Positions 48,974 through 59,892 of a stretch of DNA of 64,000 bases are shown one piece after another. The stretch is from positions 19,688,127 to 19,752,126 of the forward strand of contig NC_060062.1 of assembly GCF_020283565.1 (NCBI RefSeq). The letters run 5' to 3'. Each line of letters starts with the position of its first letter. The stretch's first letter is position 1. Made by a program: the position numbers and the translations under genes. The notes below the pieces were generated by a model. It was given only the letters and a program-made list of their open reading frames with translations, made no database searches and was not told the origin of the DNA. This DNA comes from Trifolium pratense. Its lineage: Eukaryota; Streptophyta; Magnoliopsida; Fabales; Fabaceae.

Positions 48974-49136
48974 GGGATTTGGTGGGTTTGTTTGTTGAAA
49001 AGAGAGGAGAAAGAGAAAGAGATGGTGGTGATAGGCATTGTCCAGGTTCCAGATTCACAAGGGATGACACGTCCAAGGCTCTCCTGAAAAATAGAAATAA
49101 TATTCATGCTTTGACTTGGTCATACATATATATATA

Positions 49137-49224
49137 TGTACACTATAGAAATAATATTCAATCTAATAATATTATATTATTTTTATTCATTGAACAAATG
49201 TTATTGATTTAATTTATTTATACT

Positions 49225-49278
<54 letters not shown>
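49137..49278. repeat. First copy of a flanking duplication plus (TA)n
   Basis: The 92-bp sequence starting tgtacactatagaaataata is repeated almost exactly at 54521-54612. Each copy runs into a (TA)n tract. The two copies bracket the Helitron. Confidence 0.9.
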
Positions 49279-49279
<1 letters not shown>

Positions 49280-52147
49280 CCAGCCAATCTCTCAACAAAA
49301 TAAACAACCAATTCATCAAAGATCCAACTCTATCCAAGGAGAAACTTCTTCACGAATTCAAATGAATCAAACTTCAAAAGGACATACATGCACTTCAAAT
49401 GGTACCCAAGCTTCTGACTTGAACAACATTATTGAACCCCCTGCACAAAAATCTCATTCTCAAACTAGATGAGTTAATCTCTACAACAAGTTCACTGCTA
49501 CACTCAAGGAACAACTAAGTTAACAAAGTGAAGACAGCAAAAAAATCAACAACATTATCAAATACTTTATAATTATCGTATAATCATATATAATTAATCC
49601 CCTATGACAGAGTACATTTAATTTAATTTGTTTTCTTTCTTTTAGTCAATTTCACCGTGAAAATGATGGAGAAATTGATCCGGATTATGCTGAATTCCTT
49701 GACAAATATGGTGAAGATTATTATGATAGATTGGAAAATTCCAGAGGTAACAACACAAATGCTGAAGTTCAAAATGCACCTAACACTTACGCAATAAGTT
49801 TTATTTCATTGGGATTTGCAGATCATCAAGTTCCGGATACACATACATTTGAATTCAGTCTTAACAATTTCAACCATTGCAGCAAAACACAAATTGTTAG
49901 TTTTTCTCTTTTCTATTCATTTTTCCATTTGAAGTTAGTTTTTTTAAATGTCTATCATATTTATTATCTCTTATTTATATTGGTTTAATTCTTCAAATTT
50001 TGTTTTATAGACTTTGCCAAATGAATTATCTGTTAGAATATTTTCTAATATTCTGTGGGCTGCAATCAATTGTGGGTTTTGGTTTTAATAAAAACGGGTT
50101 GATGTTGTTGTGATCCGTTTGATGATGCTTAAGCCCGATAATTGTGATCAGTAATAATGGGCTTGAACACTAATTCTGATTTGTGTAGAAACAAAGTGTA
50201 GGCCCAACTCTAGAGTCCATGATGGGTGGTACTAGGTTGTTATCTTATAAATAGATAGGCTAGGTCCCCTTTGCCGTCACGTTGTCAATCGAACGCTCAT
50301 TTGTTGTCTTCCCCATCAAAGACCGGAGCATGTGATAGGCAAAGGAAGACCTTGTCTAATATATCGGTGATTCCGATATCGGCTATTCCGGTTAACATGA
50401 TTGTCGATTCAAGTAAGTGTTCTAATTTCATATAATATATCCATCTCTAAATTGTTAATTATTACATGTGGTATCAGAGCCTAATATTATATGATTAGAA
50501 ACCTATTTTTTATCATAGCCATGTTTGATCAATGAGAGAATTTTTGTTCGGCTATATTTATTTTTCGGTCAATCACTGTTTATTTAATTTGGGGCTGACC
50601 TAAAACTTTTCCGAGTTACAACCCTAATTTTGTTGAATTAGAATTTGTTAAAACCATAATTTGATTTAGGGTTCATAATTGTTTATTTTTTCTTTTCGGT
50701 TGTTCCATACATAAAATCGATGATTGGTTTTGCCGTGTGGTGATAATTATATGTTATTACTGTGTTTTGCTTCCGGTCAATTTTAATTTTTAATGGTCTT
50801 CGGGAAATTGTTTAAAGGGAAAGAAGTTGTATATGTCACCATTTTATTCTAATAATGGTTGTTGCTTGTTTTTCGTTTTCAATGGCTATTGACTGTATGT
50901 GATGATAATAGTCTATTTTGGTTCAGTTATTTTTTTATTTTTATTTTTAAAACAATCAAATTTAGAACCCTATTTTGATCGGATAAAATTTCTTGAATCA
51001 ACAATCATGTTTACCGAAATTGTTTTACTTGATTTGAATTCGATCCAGTTGATGGGGTTAGTTTGTTCTGTTTTACTTGTTCTATTTTTTCCCTGGATTG
51101 CTCAGTTTACTGATATGCACATACATTGTTTTAGTATTTTATATACAATTGTTATACACAATATCATAAATTTCTATTCAATCCTGAACCAAATTTGGAT
51201 CTGATTAAATATGCCATGAACACAGCATATATTGTAGCTTTGTGTAAAAATAAGTTAGTCTTTTGAGCAATTATTAAAGGCAAATTAAAATTGAATTATC
51301 TTTGTATTGATTTATTATCAAAGTCGTTTATTATGATATGACGGTTTACTGTTAATTTGTGAGCTATTTGAGATGACACTGTCAAAGATCTTATCGTAAA
51401 GTCATCGATGTTCATCGACTCTATTTGCAAGGATGAAAGTCACAATCTTGGAGGTTAGTGGTGCAATTATTTTTCCTCTTATGACTTGTTATATAATTGC
51501 GCATAATGAGATATTTTTTAAGATATTATTATAAATGTGCAATTATATATGAAAGTGACATTATTTTTCGGAATATTATAAAATTAGAAACTCTCTATAT
51601 AATCATTAATTGATTTCTTGTTATATACTCAATTTTCTAAAACTTTACTCTATTGAGTGAGAGTATTTCAAGTTTAATATTTTGAGAGTTCTATTCTGGA
51701 AAAATATAAATTTAGTGTGACATTGCTTGTCATGTCCATTGTGTGTTAGAGAAAATAGTTGAATATTTGTTTAAATATTTTAACACTTTTGGATTAGTAA
51801 TTCAACTATAATTCTCTATCAAGTGGGAGAGTTTTACATGTCAACTATTTATAAATGTTTATAGAGACTTATATTGAGGAGTCCTATGTTATTTATAAAA
51901 GTTCGGGACTATTTGCTTTATATCCTCAATAATATTTCAAATGAAGTCTCATATTATTCCGCTGCATAAATTATTTATTTATTATATTGAGTTGACTGAT
52001 TCACAGTAATGATCTCTCCACTCAAATACTATTTTTCAGCATTGAATAATTCAAGACATGTTGAGAATGCAAATTAAAATATAATGAGTGATCAGTTTAG
52101 ATGCATTTAAATGATGCATATTTTTACTGAGTTGTATTTTGACCATA

Positions 52148-52395
52148 GACAAAAGATAATGATTCCTATGCAAGAGATTTCATGCATTAATATAGGCTGT
52201 TACCACCAAAGTGGAACCGCTTATATTATTGATTTGATGAAACTTTTCTTTGTAGTTTGAGGAATGTGTTTTTTAATTATTGATTCCTATGTAAGAGAAT
52301 TTTGTGCGTTGGTATAAACTGTTACCACCAAAGTGGGACCACTTATATCGATTGATGAGATTTTCTTTGTAGTTTGAGGAATGTTTTTAATTGTA
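52148..52395 (+). repeat. Tandem pair of about 120-bp units in the LTR element
   Basis: Two copies around tgttaccaccaaagtgg, each beginning near 'gattcctatg(c/t)aagaga' and ending 'tttgtagtttgaggaatg'. Each contains a short stem CCAC-caaa-GTGG. After them, 'tgcc(c/t)aaaggtga' occurs at about 52410, 52495 and 52590. Confidence 0.85.
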
Positions 52396-52832
52396 ACATG
52401 TAATTTTCTGCCCAAAGGTGATTATTATATGTTACGATTAAAAATTAATTTTAGATGAAGTTATTGGAGGATGTATTGATCGGAGGAATTTGTCTGCCTA
52501 AAGGTGACAAATTTCAAAGTTCAATGTATACTCATTGATTAACTCATATGAGGTTTTGACTAGGGTTTTTTATCCCTAGTGAGTGCATTCTGCCCAAAGG
52601 TGATTGTACTATTATATTGGCCTCTTATGATAATACTAGTCCAATTTGGTTTTGATTCAAATGAATTTCTCCAATTATGTTTCCATTGAAATGTTGAACA
52701 TCATAGATCACTTGATTAGTGGGAGATAACTTATATTCTCTTGATATGTTTGATTAGTGGGAGTTTGAATTTTATATTAACTCCTTATATAAATTTGAAA
52801 TTATTTGAAATTTGAAATATAAAAATATTTGA

Positions 52833-53240
52833 GCTCAGTGTTGTTGGGATCACTATGCCGGTGATCAACACTATTTTGGAGCTGAGGCATTATATAAATA
52901 AATATTATAGCTCAGTGTTGTTGGGATCACTATGCCGGTGATCAACACTATTTTGGAGCTGAGGCATTATGTGAAAACATAAATAAATAAGCTCAGTGTT
53001 GTCGGGATCACTTAGCCGGTGATCAACACTATTTTGGAGCTGAGGCATTATGGTGTCTTAAGAACCATGTAATTTCTCTGTCTTTGAGGCATTTGAGAGA
53101 AATTATGTCTAAAATATTGGAGCTCGATGTTGATTAGATCATTATACTGCAGTAGTCAACATTGTTTTGGAGCTTGGACTTGTGGTATCTTATGGATCAT
53201 AGAATTTCTCTGGCTTTAAGGCATTTGAGAGAAATTGAGG
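52833..53240 (+). repeat. Tandem hairpin units in the LTR element
   Basis: Three near-identical copies (starting 52833, 52910 and 52989, period 77-79 bp) and a diverged fourth (53122). Each has gctcagtgttg, then GATCAC-tatgccg-GTGATC, then aacac and tattttggagctgaggc, so AGTGTTG...GATCAC can pair with GTGATCAACACT. The stretches after copies three and four add a second hairpin AATTTCTCT...AGAGAAATT, also present twice. Confidence 0.9.
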
Positions 53241-54520
53241 ACTGACGAAGAAAATGATAGTATGGTTGAGATCACAGACATATCATTTTCTCGCTACACT
53301 CTACGCAGATGACTAGTCGACGGAGTTTGGTGGTATTTGTAATCATGGAAGGTGTTGTATCGATAATGATATAATTACCGCTATGATTCGATATCATTTA
53401 ACTTTTGTTGGACGGAGTCTTAATTAGATGTTGCATCTTGGGATCATTGTGGCCACGTTAAATAATGTTATGTTATCAACCCGAGAGTCGTTTTCAAAGT
53501 GTTTTCTTTAAATTAAATATACACAATTGATTTTGCCCAAGTGGGAGAATGTTAGAATATTTTCTAATATTCTGTGGGCTGCAATCAATTGTGGGTTTTG
53601 GTTTTAATAAAAACGGGTTGATGTTGTTGTGATCCGTTTGATGATGCTTAAGCCCGATAATTGTGATCAGTAATAATGGGCTTGAACACTAATTCTGATT
53701 TGTGTAGAAACAAAGTGTAGGCCCAACTCTAGAGTCCATGATGGGTGGTACTAGGGTTGCTATCTTATAAATAGATAGGCTAGGTCCCCTTTGCCGTCAC
53801 GTTGTCAATCGAACGCTCATTTGTTGTCTTCCCCATCAAAGACCGGAGCATGTGATAGGCAAAGGAAGACCTTGTCTAGTATATCGATGTTTTCGATATT
53901 GGTGCGCTTCCGGTAACGATGGTTTGTGATTATGATTATCAAGTAAGTGTGTTCTAATTTCATATAATATATCGATCTCTAAATTATTAATTATTACATT
54001 ATCAACATATGTTCGTGATTTCAATTTGCAAAGCCTCATTCTTGAAGTCCCAGAAACAAACAGTACAAAGGTACATTTAAGGTATCCAACCAATCGTTCT
54101 GAAAATGTCCAGATTGTTGGAGGATGGAAAAACTTTTGTTTTGACAATGGAATACAATTCGGTGATAGGCTTCGAATTGAATTCAAACATGTTTATCCCA
54201 ATGTTGGTAAAGTTTTTAAGGTTACAACTTAATTGGGTACATATATATGAGATCCATATGTAAGCTACGTAAATGTTTAATTTTTTGTTTCAAGTTTGCC
54301 TTTCAATTGTAATATACATTGACAAGAAATTGTAATTCAGTTAAACTTTAATGTTTTATTTGACATGCTTTATTTGAGATCCAATGTTTTATTTGTAATT
54401 CAGTTATATTAATGTTACTTTACATATGTCGACTTATCAAAAGTCGAACTGAAAAAAGAAAAAAAAAAAAAAAAAAGGCGTAACGTTACGACCCGTGCGA
54501 TAGCACGGGTCTATTACTAG

Positions 54521-54608
54521 TGTACACTATAGAAATAATATTCAATCTAATAATATTATATTATTTTTATTCATTGAACAAATGTTATTGATTTAATTTA
54601 TTTATACT

Positions 54609-54640
<32 letters not shown>
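54521..54640. repeat. Second copy of the flanking duplication plus (TA)n
   Basis: Begins directly after the Helitron terminal CTAG and matches 49137-49228. Confidence 0.9.
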
Positions 54641-54642
<2 letters not shown>

Positions 54643-54774
54643 GTTATAAACAAAACAATATCCATAATGTCACCGTTTCGATCCATGATTATGTTCATGG
54701 CTTGAAATGATATAATTATGAATTGCAATTTTATTTGTGATATGCCAGTCTTGATTATTTTGGCATATATACTC

Positions 54775-55286
54775 CAGGGACGGATCCAGAAATTTTAATT
54801 AGTGGGGTCAAAATGATTTATATATAAATACATCGTTAAAATGATGACATTATTTTATTTAAGGAAATATTTTTGAAAATCGAATACAAATTTTTCAGAA
54901 TTATATATCTAAAAATATAAGACACCTTAGCATCTAAAAAATATGATTTCTCATCTGTATTCATATTTTGAGTGTCGTATATCATTTTACATTTAAATTA
55001 TATTATATATATTATAGTTAGAATAAATTTCATAGAACCAATTTATTTAAATTTAATTGTTGTCCTTAAGGACCAAACAACACACTAATTTAGCAACATC
55101 TCATTAACAATTATATATTTATTGGAACTTAAAAATACTTCTAACAAATATTATTAGTGAGCTGTGTGGGGACAACCAAATGTTTGAAGTGGGGGCAATC
55201 CATAAAAATGTGCACTTGTTAGTTAAAAAATAATTAGGGGAGTAGGGTCAATTGCCCCCATTTCTCTTTGAGTAGATCCGTGCCTG
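54775..55286. mobile_element. hAT-like non-autonomous transposon
   Basis: Ends CAGGGACGGATCCAGAAA and the complement of CAGGCACGGATCTACTC. Seven bases TATACTC are identical on both sides (54768-54774 and 55287-55293), one short of the usual 8. It is 512 bp, non-coding. Confidence 0.75.
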
Positions 55287-55290
55287 TATA

Positions 55291-55410
55291 CTCCCTCCGA
55301 CCTTATTTCCGGCCTCATTTATAAGTAAAAAATACTTTTTAGATTCATTAAACAATATTGTACAATGAATCTAAAAAGTAACTTTTGTTTATAAATAAGG
55401 TCGGAAGGAG
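55291..55410. mobile_element. Stowaway MITE
   Basis: Inverted ends CTCCCTCCGACCTTATTT and the complement of CTCCTTCCGACCTTATTT, flanked by TA. The 120-bp element is palindromic almost throughout (arms meet near caatattgtacaatg). Confidence 0.9.
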
Positions 55411-56713
55411 TATATGCATATTATTGAGTTTTTGAACTGAAGTTCTCTGTTTATGGCCTTCTATACATTGTATATGGCCTTCTATACATTAAATTTGAAT
55501 TATTTTATTCAAATTGTGGTACAAGATTTTATTAATTATATGTGATTGCTTTAATCTGGTTTTTAAATTGACCATATAGTAGTATCCAAAAAAAATAAAA
55601 ATTGACCATATAGTTATGTGATTGCTTTAATCTGATTTTTCAATTGACCATATAGAATTGTTCCTTAGGTAAATCGGTGATAATTTATTTTCAGCTAAAA
55701 TAATTGATGTAAGTATAATTTGTTTCCTCTTAGTTTTAATTTTGAAACAAATATGTTTCTTTTTTTATTTTGACAAAAAAAAAAACAAATATGTTTCCTA
55801 AAGATTCAGATTAATTTGTTTCCTTTTAATTTTGAAACAAATGTGTTTTTTTATTTGGTTTTGGAGCTTCGGTTATTATTTTGTCTTTATTTTCTTTCCT
55901 TAATTAATATTCAAATTAATTTTTGGATTGACTTATTTTTAAACTTATGCAATACAGTTTATGCAAATAAATAAATTTTTATGTAATATTATAAACTTTT
56001 CAAGATAGTTTATGTTAAAATAACTTATAAATATATAATTTTTGTTAGTAAAAACTTGTGAATTAACATAAAAATTTATTTATTCTATGAGCTATTTTCA
56101 TAAGCTCAAAAATAAATCAAATCTAAACAGACCCGACCCATCATATTATTGGCTATTTAATTTCATTCAATAATTGTCGATTTTTTTTTTCATGAATTCT
56201 TCCGAATACCTCTTATTTTGGATGAATTATTTACTTATTCGTACATGTGAGTAAGTACAACCATATTGTATATCGGTTTGTTATGACACAACTCAATGTT
56301 TAGATTCTTAGTTTAAAAGCGAACAGATAAATATACAATTTTTTTGACAAATAAATATACAATTTTTAACATTACATTTATAGGTAATATTTATGTGAAT
56401 TAAATCTTCCCATTTAATTTGTTAAATTAAAATTGTCTAGTAATTTTGGTTGAATTGGTTGAAACAAAAAGTTAGAAAAGTAACCTTTGTCGCATGAATT
56501 TGATTCAATTGAAATCACAAAAGATGTAGTGTGCAATTGTTTGTGCGAGCTAATGATCGGTGTCAAAGGCATCCCTTATATGACATAACTTATTATCAAT
56601 GTCTGATTATTACGTGAGAGTATCGCTTACAATTAATTCTTCCAATCAAAGATTGAGGATTGATGGTGTGTTTGGTATCTTGTTTAGGTCTTATTTAACT
56701 TGTATATAAAGAA
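55411..56713. other. AT-rich spacer with small direct repeats
   Basis: No gene seen. Direct repeats: 'atggccttctatacatt' twice at 55452-55490, and 'tgtgattgctttaatctg' followed by 'aattgaccatatag' twice (about 55541-55580 and 55617-55653). Confidence 0.55.
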
Positions 56714-58140
56714 CTAGACCCTTACCCGTGCGATGCACGGGTGTGATGCAATTATTTTTATTTTACAATTGCATAAAACTGAAACATTACATATTATCAA
56801 AATAATAATAATAATAAAATAGAGAATCCGAAATTCAAAAGATTTATTTTCTAAGGAGAAGTGGTGTGGCATTGTAAGTGAGTGGTTAAATGAAGAAATA
56901 TTATTTGTTTAAGGATTATGGTTTACTTTACATGAGTAACAGAATGACTATCTAAAATTTATATATACAGGAGTAATATGATATATCTCCGCACAACATA
57001 TAAATCTATTTCAAAACACACAAAGGATTGGATGAAAAGATATGTGACAAAATCTAAGTCACACAATTGACATATAAATAGTGACAGAATTAGAAAAACT
57101 CAAATAAAACAAATAAAATTAAAGGGTACATACCTTTTAAAAATATTCCAAAGGGACATATGTGAAGAGCATCAACCTCACAGTTCAGTTCGTTTGAGTA
57201 AGAGATGATGACCCAAAGCCTAAAATCAAAAATTATAAAAATAAGTATATCAATAAAAAAAAATGAATAAATAAAAAAGTAAAGAAAATGAAAGTAAAAC
57301 AACTATTACATAATTCAATTAAAAATAAAGTATATATTATTTAATTTGTATCATAATAGAATATAAATACACATATACAGTAACAATTAACTAAACCTAT
57401 AAATGATGTGCAACACAAAAGTTGAATGTATGATCTGCAAGAAACAAAAAATGTCAAATTCTCTTAATTTTATTTGTTATGCAAAAAGTTAATTTTTGCA
57501 AAAAATAAAATAACTACAACAAATCATGGTTTTAGAAAATAACATAAGTATTTATACCTGATGCACAAAAGATGAAGAGGCAAGATAATGGAAAGAGAAA
57601 TTGCACATTATAAGATATGAAAAAATCTATTCTCACATTCAACCGGAAAAACAAATGGTAATCTTATTAAGCACATGATTGAGCACCAGGGGATGAAAAT
57701 ATTTGTTTCTAACATTCGTAATGGTTAGTTAGGAAAATATGAATAGGATACAAATTAAAACAATTGTAAGCTATATATTAAAATATTGGTAGAAGAGTCG
57801 AAGGGATGAAAATTGAATTGTGACTTAAGAGATGAAAAATATATTACCGAGAGTTACAAAGTTAATTAGTGTGTATTTTTGTATTCTCCTTATTATAATA
57901 TAGTAAGCAAAAATTATTATATTCACCAAAAAAAATAAAGGCTAAGTAAAAACTTGAGTGAGTGTATATTAAAAAGGCATAAGTATATAAATGTAGAATA
58001 TGAAAAGTATAGAGATGACAATAATAATTATAATAATAACTAATAATAATAATAATATAGATGATGTGGCTAAATGAAACAATTTGATTGGTCTAAGTGG
58101 ATTAGGGTTAGGAGAACTATTTAGGAATTATATATATAGA
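56714..58140 (-). mobile_element. Non-autonomous Helitron, 1.43 kb
   Basis: On the minus strand it starts TCTATATATATAATTCC (58140) after host A and ends with hairpin ACCCGTGC-at-GCACGGGT-like sequence, then aagggtCTAG (56714), followed by host T. This is the full set of Helitron signals (TC start, hairpin, CTAG end, A-T target, no target duplication). No protein is encoded. The hairpin is nearly the same as in the Helitron ending at 54520, so both probably used the same autonomous family. Confidence 0.88.
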
Positions 58141-58196
58141 TATTGTGCATGTCCATATTATTTGATGATATGCCTGCTAATGTTGTTGTACATTTG

Positions 58197-58790
58197 TTAT
58201 TCTCTTTTTCTTTTCACATGTTGCTGCTACCGCTCCTAATTTTGCTGCTCAAATTAATTTTATGCCTATGCTGAGCGGGATGAACTTCAAGTCCTGAAAA
58301 GAATCTGTGAAAATCGTCCTTGGATGCATGGATTTGGACATGTCTCTGAGAGAAGAACGTCTCATTGCCACTGCTGAGAACACGAATGAAACTAAAATAG
58401 AAATATGGGACAGATCCATCCATATGTGCTTGATGATGATTAAGAGATCCATGTATAAAATGATAAGGAGTTCAATTTCTGAGAGCGATAGCGCCAAGAA
58501 GTTTCTCGAAACTATGCAGTAATTCTTTGCTAAGAATGACAAGCGGAGACAAGTGGTACCTTGTCTAAGCTCATTTCAATGGGTTGTAAAGGTAAGAGAA
58601 CATAAGGGAGTACATTATGGAGATGTCTAATCTCGCACCGAAATTAAAGGCATTGAAGTTAGAACTCCGATTGTGCACTTGGTTTTGGTCTCTCTCCTGA
58701 CACACTATGGGCAATCGTCAAGAAGTTCTAACTTTAGAGTCGTATGTTTCGATGAGAGATTAGATATCTCCAAGATGTACTCCGTTAGAA
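58197..58790 (+). pseudogene. copia gag remnant, sense arm plus distal antisense return
   Basis: Reading with frameshifts: LSGMNFKS, then MDLDMSLREERL, then ETKIEIWDRS and SESDSAKKFLETMQ, all typical of copia gag (UBN2 type). From about 58608 the distal gag is followed by its own inverted copy (ggagtacattatggagatgt returns as the complement of ggagtacatcttggagatat, ending near 58790). Non-functional. Confidence 0.75.
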
Positions 58791-59159
58791 AATTTAAAAT
58801 GGATCTTTAATAAAAATATAATTTTTTAAAAAAGGTCATTATCTATTTAAATTGTAAATAACATAAAAAATAGTCATCATACTAGTAAATAACATCTAAA
58901 AGCGACATATTTTAATCAATAATATTAAAATACATCTTCAATATAATATCATTATCAACTTTATATTTCCTTCGGAAAAAAAAGAACTTTGTTGTAATGT
59001 TGCTTCTTTTTTTACAATCAACCGCAAATTACTTATAAAATTAAGAGCATGTCTATTAATTTTTTTTTTAAAGTAATAAAATATTTTTAGTAGTAACAAA
59101 GTCATTAATTTTTTTACATATATAAATTTTTTAATAGACCGATGTAAACAATTAGAGGC
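58791..59159. other. AT-rich spacer between gag arms
   Basis: No gene or clear element. It separates two antisense gag pieces and may be an insertion or a remnant of the element. Confidence 0.5.
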
Positions 59160-59462
59160 CCCTAAATGTTTGAGGCCCTGCGCGGTGGCTCACCTTGCAC
59201 GTCCAAAGGACCGACCCTGTCATCTTCGAGCACATACAATTGGATCGGTCCCATTTTCCTATTTTAGTTTCATTCGCGTTCTCTACAGTGGTGGTGAGAC
59301 GATTTTTCCTCCGGGACAAGTCAAGTCCATACATCCAATGATAATCTCCACAAATTCTTTCTAGGACTTGAAGTTCATCCCACTCATATGGATAAAGTTA
59401 ATTTGAGGAACAAAACTAGGAGCGGTAACAACAACAACTGGTATGAGAACAACAAACAAGGA
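59160..59462 (-). pseudogene. copia gag remnant, antisense arm
   Basis: On the minus strand this repeats the proximal part of the sense arm: MSGMNFKS, MYGLDLSRRKNRL and NETKIGKWDRS. It is an inverted, diverged copy of about 58205-58435. Non-functional. Confidence 0.75.
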
Positions 59463-59892
59463 TGGATCCATAAATGTATTAGACGGGGGGCTAGAAAGTT
59501 TGTTAAGAATAAATAATATATAAAATTAATCACCATATTTTTTTATTTATTAAAACACCCTTGTTATAGTTGGTAGAATAATTAAGTGAGTTAAAATACA
59601 ATAAGGGTGCGTTTGACCCTACTTTTTTTTGTTTAAAAGTCACTTTAAGCTTAAAGTTGAAAATAAGAACTTTCAAGTTAAAGTTGAAGTTGTTTGGTAT
59701 TTTTTTATTTTGTCCAACTTAATTAGTACTTTTAAGTTACAATCTGTTTGGTGAAATATTTCTATTTTTTTTTTGACATTCAAATACAAATTTATCATAA
59801 ATAACATGAAATTCAAAGAGTTTAAGAAATAGTCCATAACTAAAACTATAAACCATCAAAATCTTATTGTCAAAAAAAAAATCATCACAATC
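59463..59892. other. Spacer downstream of the Harbinger-like gene
   Basis: No gene. 'gggtgcgtttgaccct' at 59606-59621 resembles the terminal repeats of PIF/Harbinger or Tourist elements, but I found no matching inverted partner. Confidence 0.4.

Larger units (their letters stand above)
50031..53998 (+). mobile_element. Non-coding LTR retroelement (LARD-like), copia-type signals
   Basis: 5' LTR 50031-50466 (436 bp) and 3' LTR 53550-53998 (449 bp), both TGTTAGAATA...TTATTACA and largely identical except for a diverged patch near the end. Exact 5-bp target duplication TTATC at 50026-50030 and 53999-54003. Primer-binding site TGGTATCAGAGCC at 50469-50481 matches the initiator methionine tRNA; a purine-rich AAGTGGGAGAA precedes the 3' LTR. 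The 3.1-kb internal region has no gag, protease, integrase or reverse transcriptase; the longest open frame is about 100 codons, without a domain. It must use proteins from another element. Confidence 0.9.
49281..54232 (+). pseudogene. B3-domain protein gene interrupted by an LTR element
   Basis: A possible upstream piece, 49281-49472, reads as a Gln/Ser-rich frame ending in a stop. Clear exons are 49646-49895, 50011-50030 and, beyond the insertion, 54004-54232. Removing the element and one TTATC copy restores one frame across the break (TLPNEL before, STYVRDFNL after). The protein has an acidic segment (EIDPDYAEFLDKYGEDYYDR) and one C-terminal B3-type DNA-binding domain, recognisable from the IVGGWKNFCFDNGIQFGDRL segment near its end. 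B3 proteins are plant transcription factors; here the exon is cut by about 4 kb, so it is disrupted. It probably travelled as Helitron cargo. Confidence 0.75.
49230..54520 (+). mobile_element. Helitron carrying a B3-domain gene and a nested LTR element
   Basis: The right end has the Helitron signature: a hairpin ACCCGTGC-gata-GCACGGGT at 54491-54510, then ctattaCTAG ending at 54520, followed by host T. The left end should be TC after a host A but is buried in the (TA)n tract at 49229-49278, so the start is approximate. No Rep/helicase gene is present, so it is non-autonomous. Net of the LTR element it is about 1.3 kb and mostly the B3 gene. Confidence 0.75.

Noticed and set aside
50899..51204. 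101-codon frame in the LTR element as a gag or accessory gene
   Set aside because: Very hydrophobic and low complexity, with no gag or enzyme motif; probably chance in AT-rich DNA.
52833..53060. CRISPR-like repeat array
   Set aside because: The repeats are directly tandem with no unique spacers of constant size, and the genome is a plant nuclear one.
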